Source: Clostridiales bacterium (GTDB lineage Bacteria; Bacillota; Clostridia; Oscillospirales; Oscillospiraceae). Taken from it: a DNA stretch of 6,414 bases. The position numbers and the translations under genes were made by a program. Each line of letters opens with the position of its first letter. The stretch's first letter is position 1. The DNA lies in NCBI GenBank assembly GCA_012728025.1, contig JAAYFX010000072.1:1-6414 (forward strand). Reading direction: 5' to 3'. Below the pieces are notes generated by a model. It ran no database searches. It was given only the letters and a program-made list of their open reading frames with translations, and was not told the DNA's origin. Shown here one piece after another: positions 5,908 through 6,414 of the stretch.

Positions 5908-5936
5908 ATTATAGTATAATTTTTACAAAAAGTCAA
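5908..5936 (-). promoter_or_regulatory. sigma-A promoter of sigH
   Basis: Read on the - strand, TTGACT (5936-5931) and TATAAT (5913-5908) are separated by exactly 17 bp. That is 5 of 6 and 6 of 6 matches to the vegetative consensus. Transcription would start near 5900, leaving a leader of about 25 nt before the sigH ATG. This gives sigH its own promoter, independent of glmM. Confidence 0.8.
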
Positions 5937-5962
5937 GAATCTTTCACCTTTTTATTTACAAT

Positions 5963-6414
5963 TTAAAGGCTATTAGCCGCTTTTTCGATATAGTTTTTCA
6001 ATACGGCGGCACTTTCTTTCGCCGCTTTTTCGCAAGTTGCTTCAACCATTATTCGTATAAGAGCTTCCGTTCCCGAGGGTCTGACTAAAATTCTTCCGCT
6101 TTTACCGAGCTTTTCCTGCTCCTGCTTGATTTTTTCCCACAGCCCCTTGTCCTCCATAAGCCGTTTTTTAAGCTCATTTCCGCCTTCTATGGAAACATTG
6201 TAAAGAAGCTGAGGATAAGTGGGTATGGCAGAAGATAGCTCCGAGAGTTTTTTTCCGCTTTGGCTTATTACCTCCAGAAAACGCAGGGCCGCCAGCTGCC
6301 CGTCGCCGGTTGTGGCATCATCTAAAAATATAAGATGACCCGACTGCTCTCCCCCAAGATTATACCCTTCCCGACGCATAAGCTCCAGCACGTTTCTGTC
6401 GCCCACATCCGTGC
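5963..6414 (-). CDS. glmM: phosphoglucosamine mutase GlmM, C-terminal part (partial)
   Basis: GlmM interconverts glucosamine-6-phosphate and glucosamine-1-phosphate in the cytoplasm, on the way to UDP-GlcNAc and peptidoglycan. The frame is open to the window edge and gives the last 150 residues of a protein usually about 450 long. The first full codons read TDVGDRNVLE, matching the conserved VGDRYV region, so the GTG near 6406 is internal and not a start. GGEQSGHLIF is the sugar-recognition loop, and its wording with LDDATTGDGQLAAL separates GlmM from phosphomannomutases. The C-terminal phosphate-binding loop is RPSGTEALIRIM, with Ala where Pro is usual after TE. The stop is 85 nt before the sigH start on the same strand, with no clear terminator between, so some read-through into sigH is likely. 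Confidence 0.93.
   Translation of the reverse strand, partial: TDVGDRNVLELMRREGYNLGGEQSGHLIFLDDATTGDGQLAALRFLEVISQSGKKLSELSSAIPTYPQLLYNVSIEGGNELKKRLMEDKGLWEKIKQEQEKLGKSGRILVRPSGTEALIRIMVEATCEKAAKESAAVLKNYIEKAANSL

Noticed and set aside
5966..5982. GGCT-AAT-AGCC hairpin at the glmM stop as a terminator
   Set aside because: The stem is only 4 bp and the following TTTAAATTG is not a continuous U run. It could arise by chance and is not enough to separate glmM from sigH.
1..6414. Mobile element, CRISPR array, tRNA, rRNA or attachment site
   Set aside because: I looked for repeated spacers, transposase or integrase motifs and cloverleaf patterns on both strands and saw none.

Overview
The window looks like chromosomal DNA from an endospore-forming Bacillota, most likely an anaerobic member of the Clostridia. 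The reasons are a complete germinant-receptor operon of the GerA type, a sporulation sigma factor of the SigH type, a double zinc-ribbon protein of a kind common in Clostridia, strong AGGAGG-like ribosome sites and the use of TTG start codons. There is no sign of a phage, transposon, CRISPR array or tRNA/rRNA gene.

Layout. Bases 1-147 hold the C-terminal end of an unrecognised + strand gene. Bases 148-477 hold no protein gene but contain a small hairpin, an extended -10 promoter, a strong intrinsic terminator (332-376) and a candidate sigma-G type promoter. From about 478 to 4599 runs a tight + strand operon in the order A-C-B plus a small gene: GerA-family receptor subunit, Ger(x)C lipoprotein, GerB-family permease and a 69-residue two-helix membrane protein. 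The spacings are 8 nt, an 11-nt overlap and 3 nt. Bases 4600-4926 hold hairpins between convergent transcription units. From 4927 to the window end everything is on the - strand. In transcription order it is glmM (C-terminal part only), sigH and a 93-residue zinc-ribbon protein. A near-consensus sigma-A promoter with an exact 17-bp spacer lies in front of sigH.

How it works together. The A, B and C proteins of Ger operons assemble in the inner spore membrane as a nutrient receptor that triggers germination. The fourth small protein matches, in size, topology and place, the 'D' subunits that modulate some Bacillus receptors. The opposite strand carries a sigma factor for entry into sporulation and a cell-wall precursor enzyme. 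So the region pairs genes for entering and leaving the spore state on convergent strands; that they are functionally linked is inference only.

The most interesting unexplained items are the putative D subunit, a 61-nt near-perfect hairpin at 4717-4777, and a promoter-to-terminator interval without an ORF (about 208-376) that could encode a small RNA.
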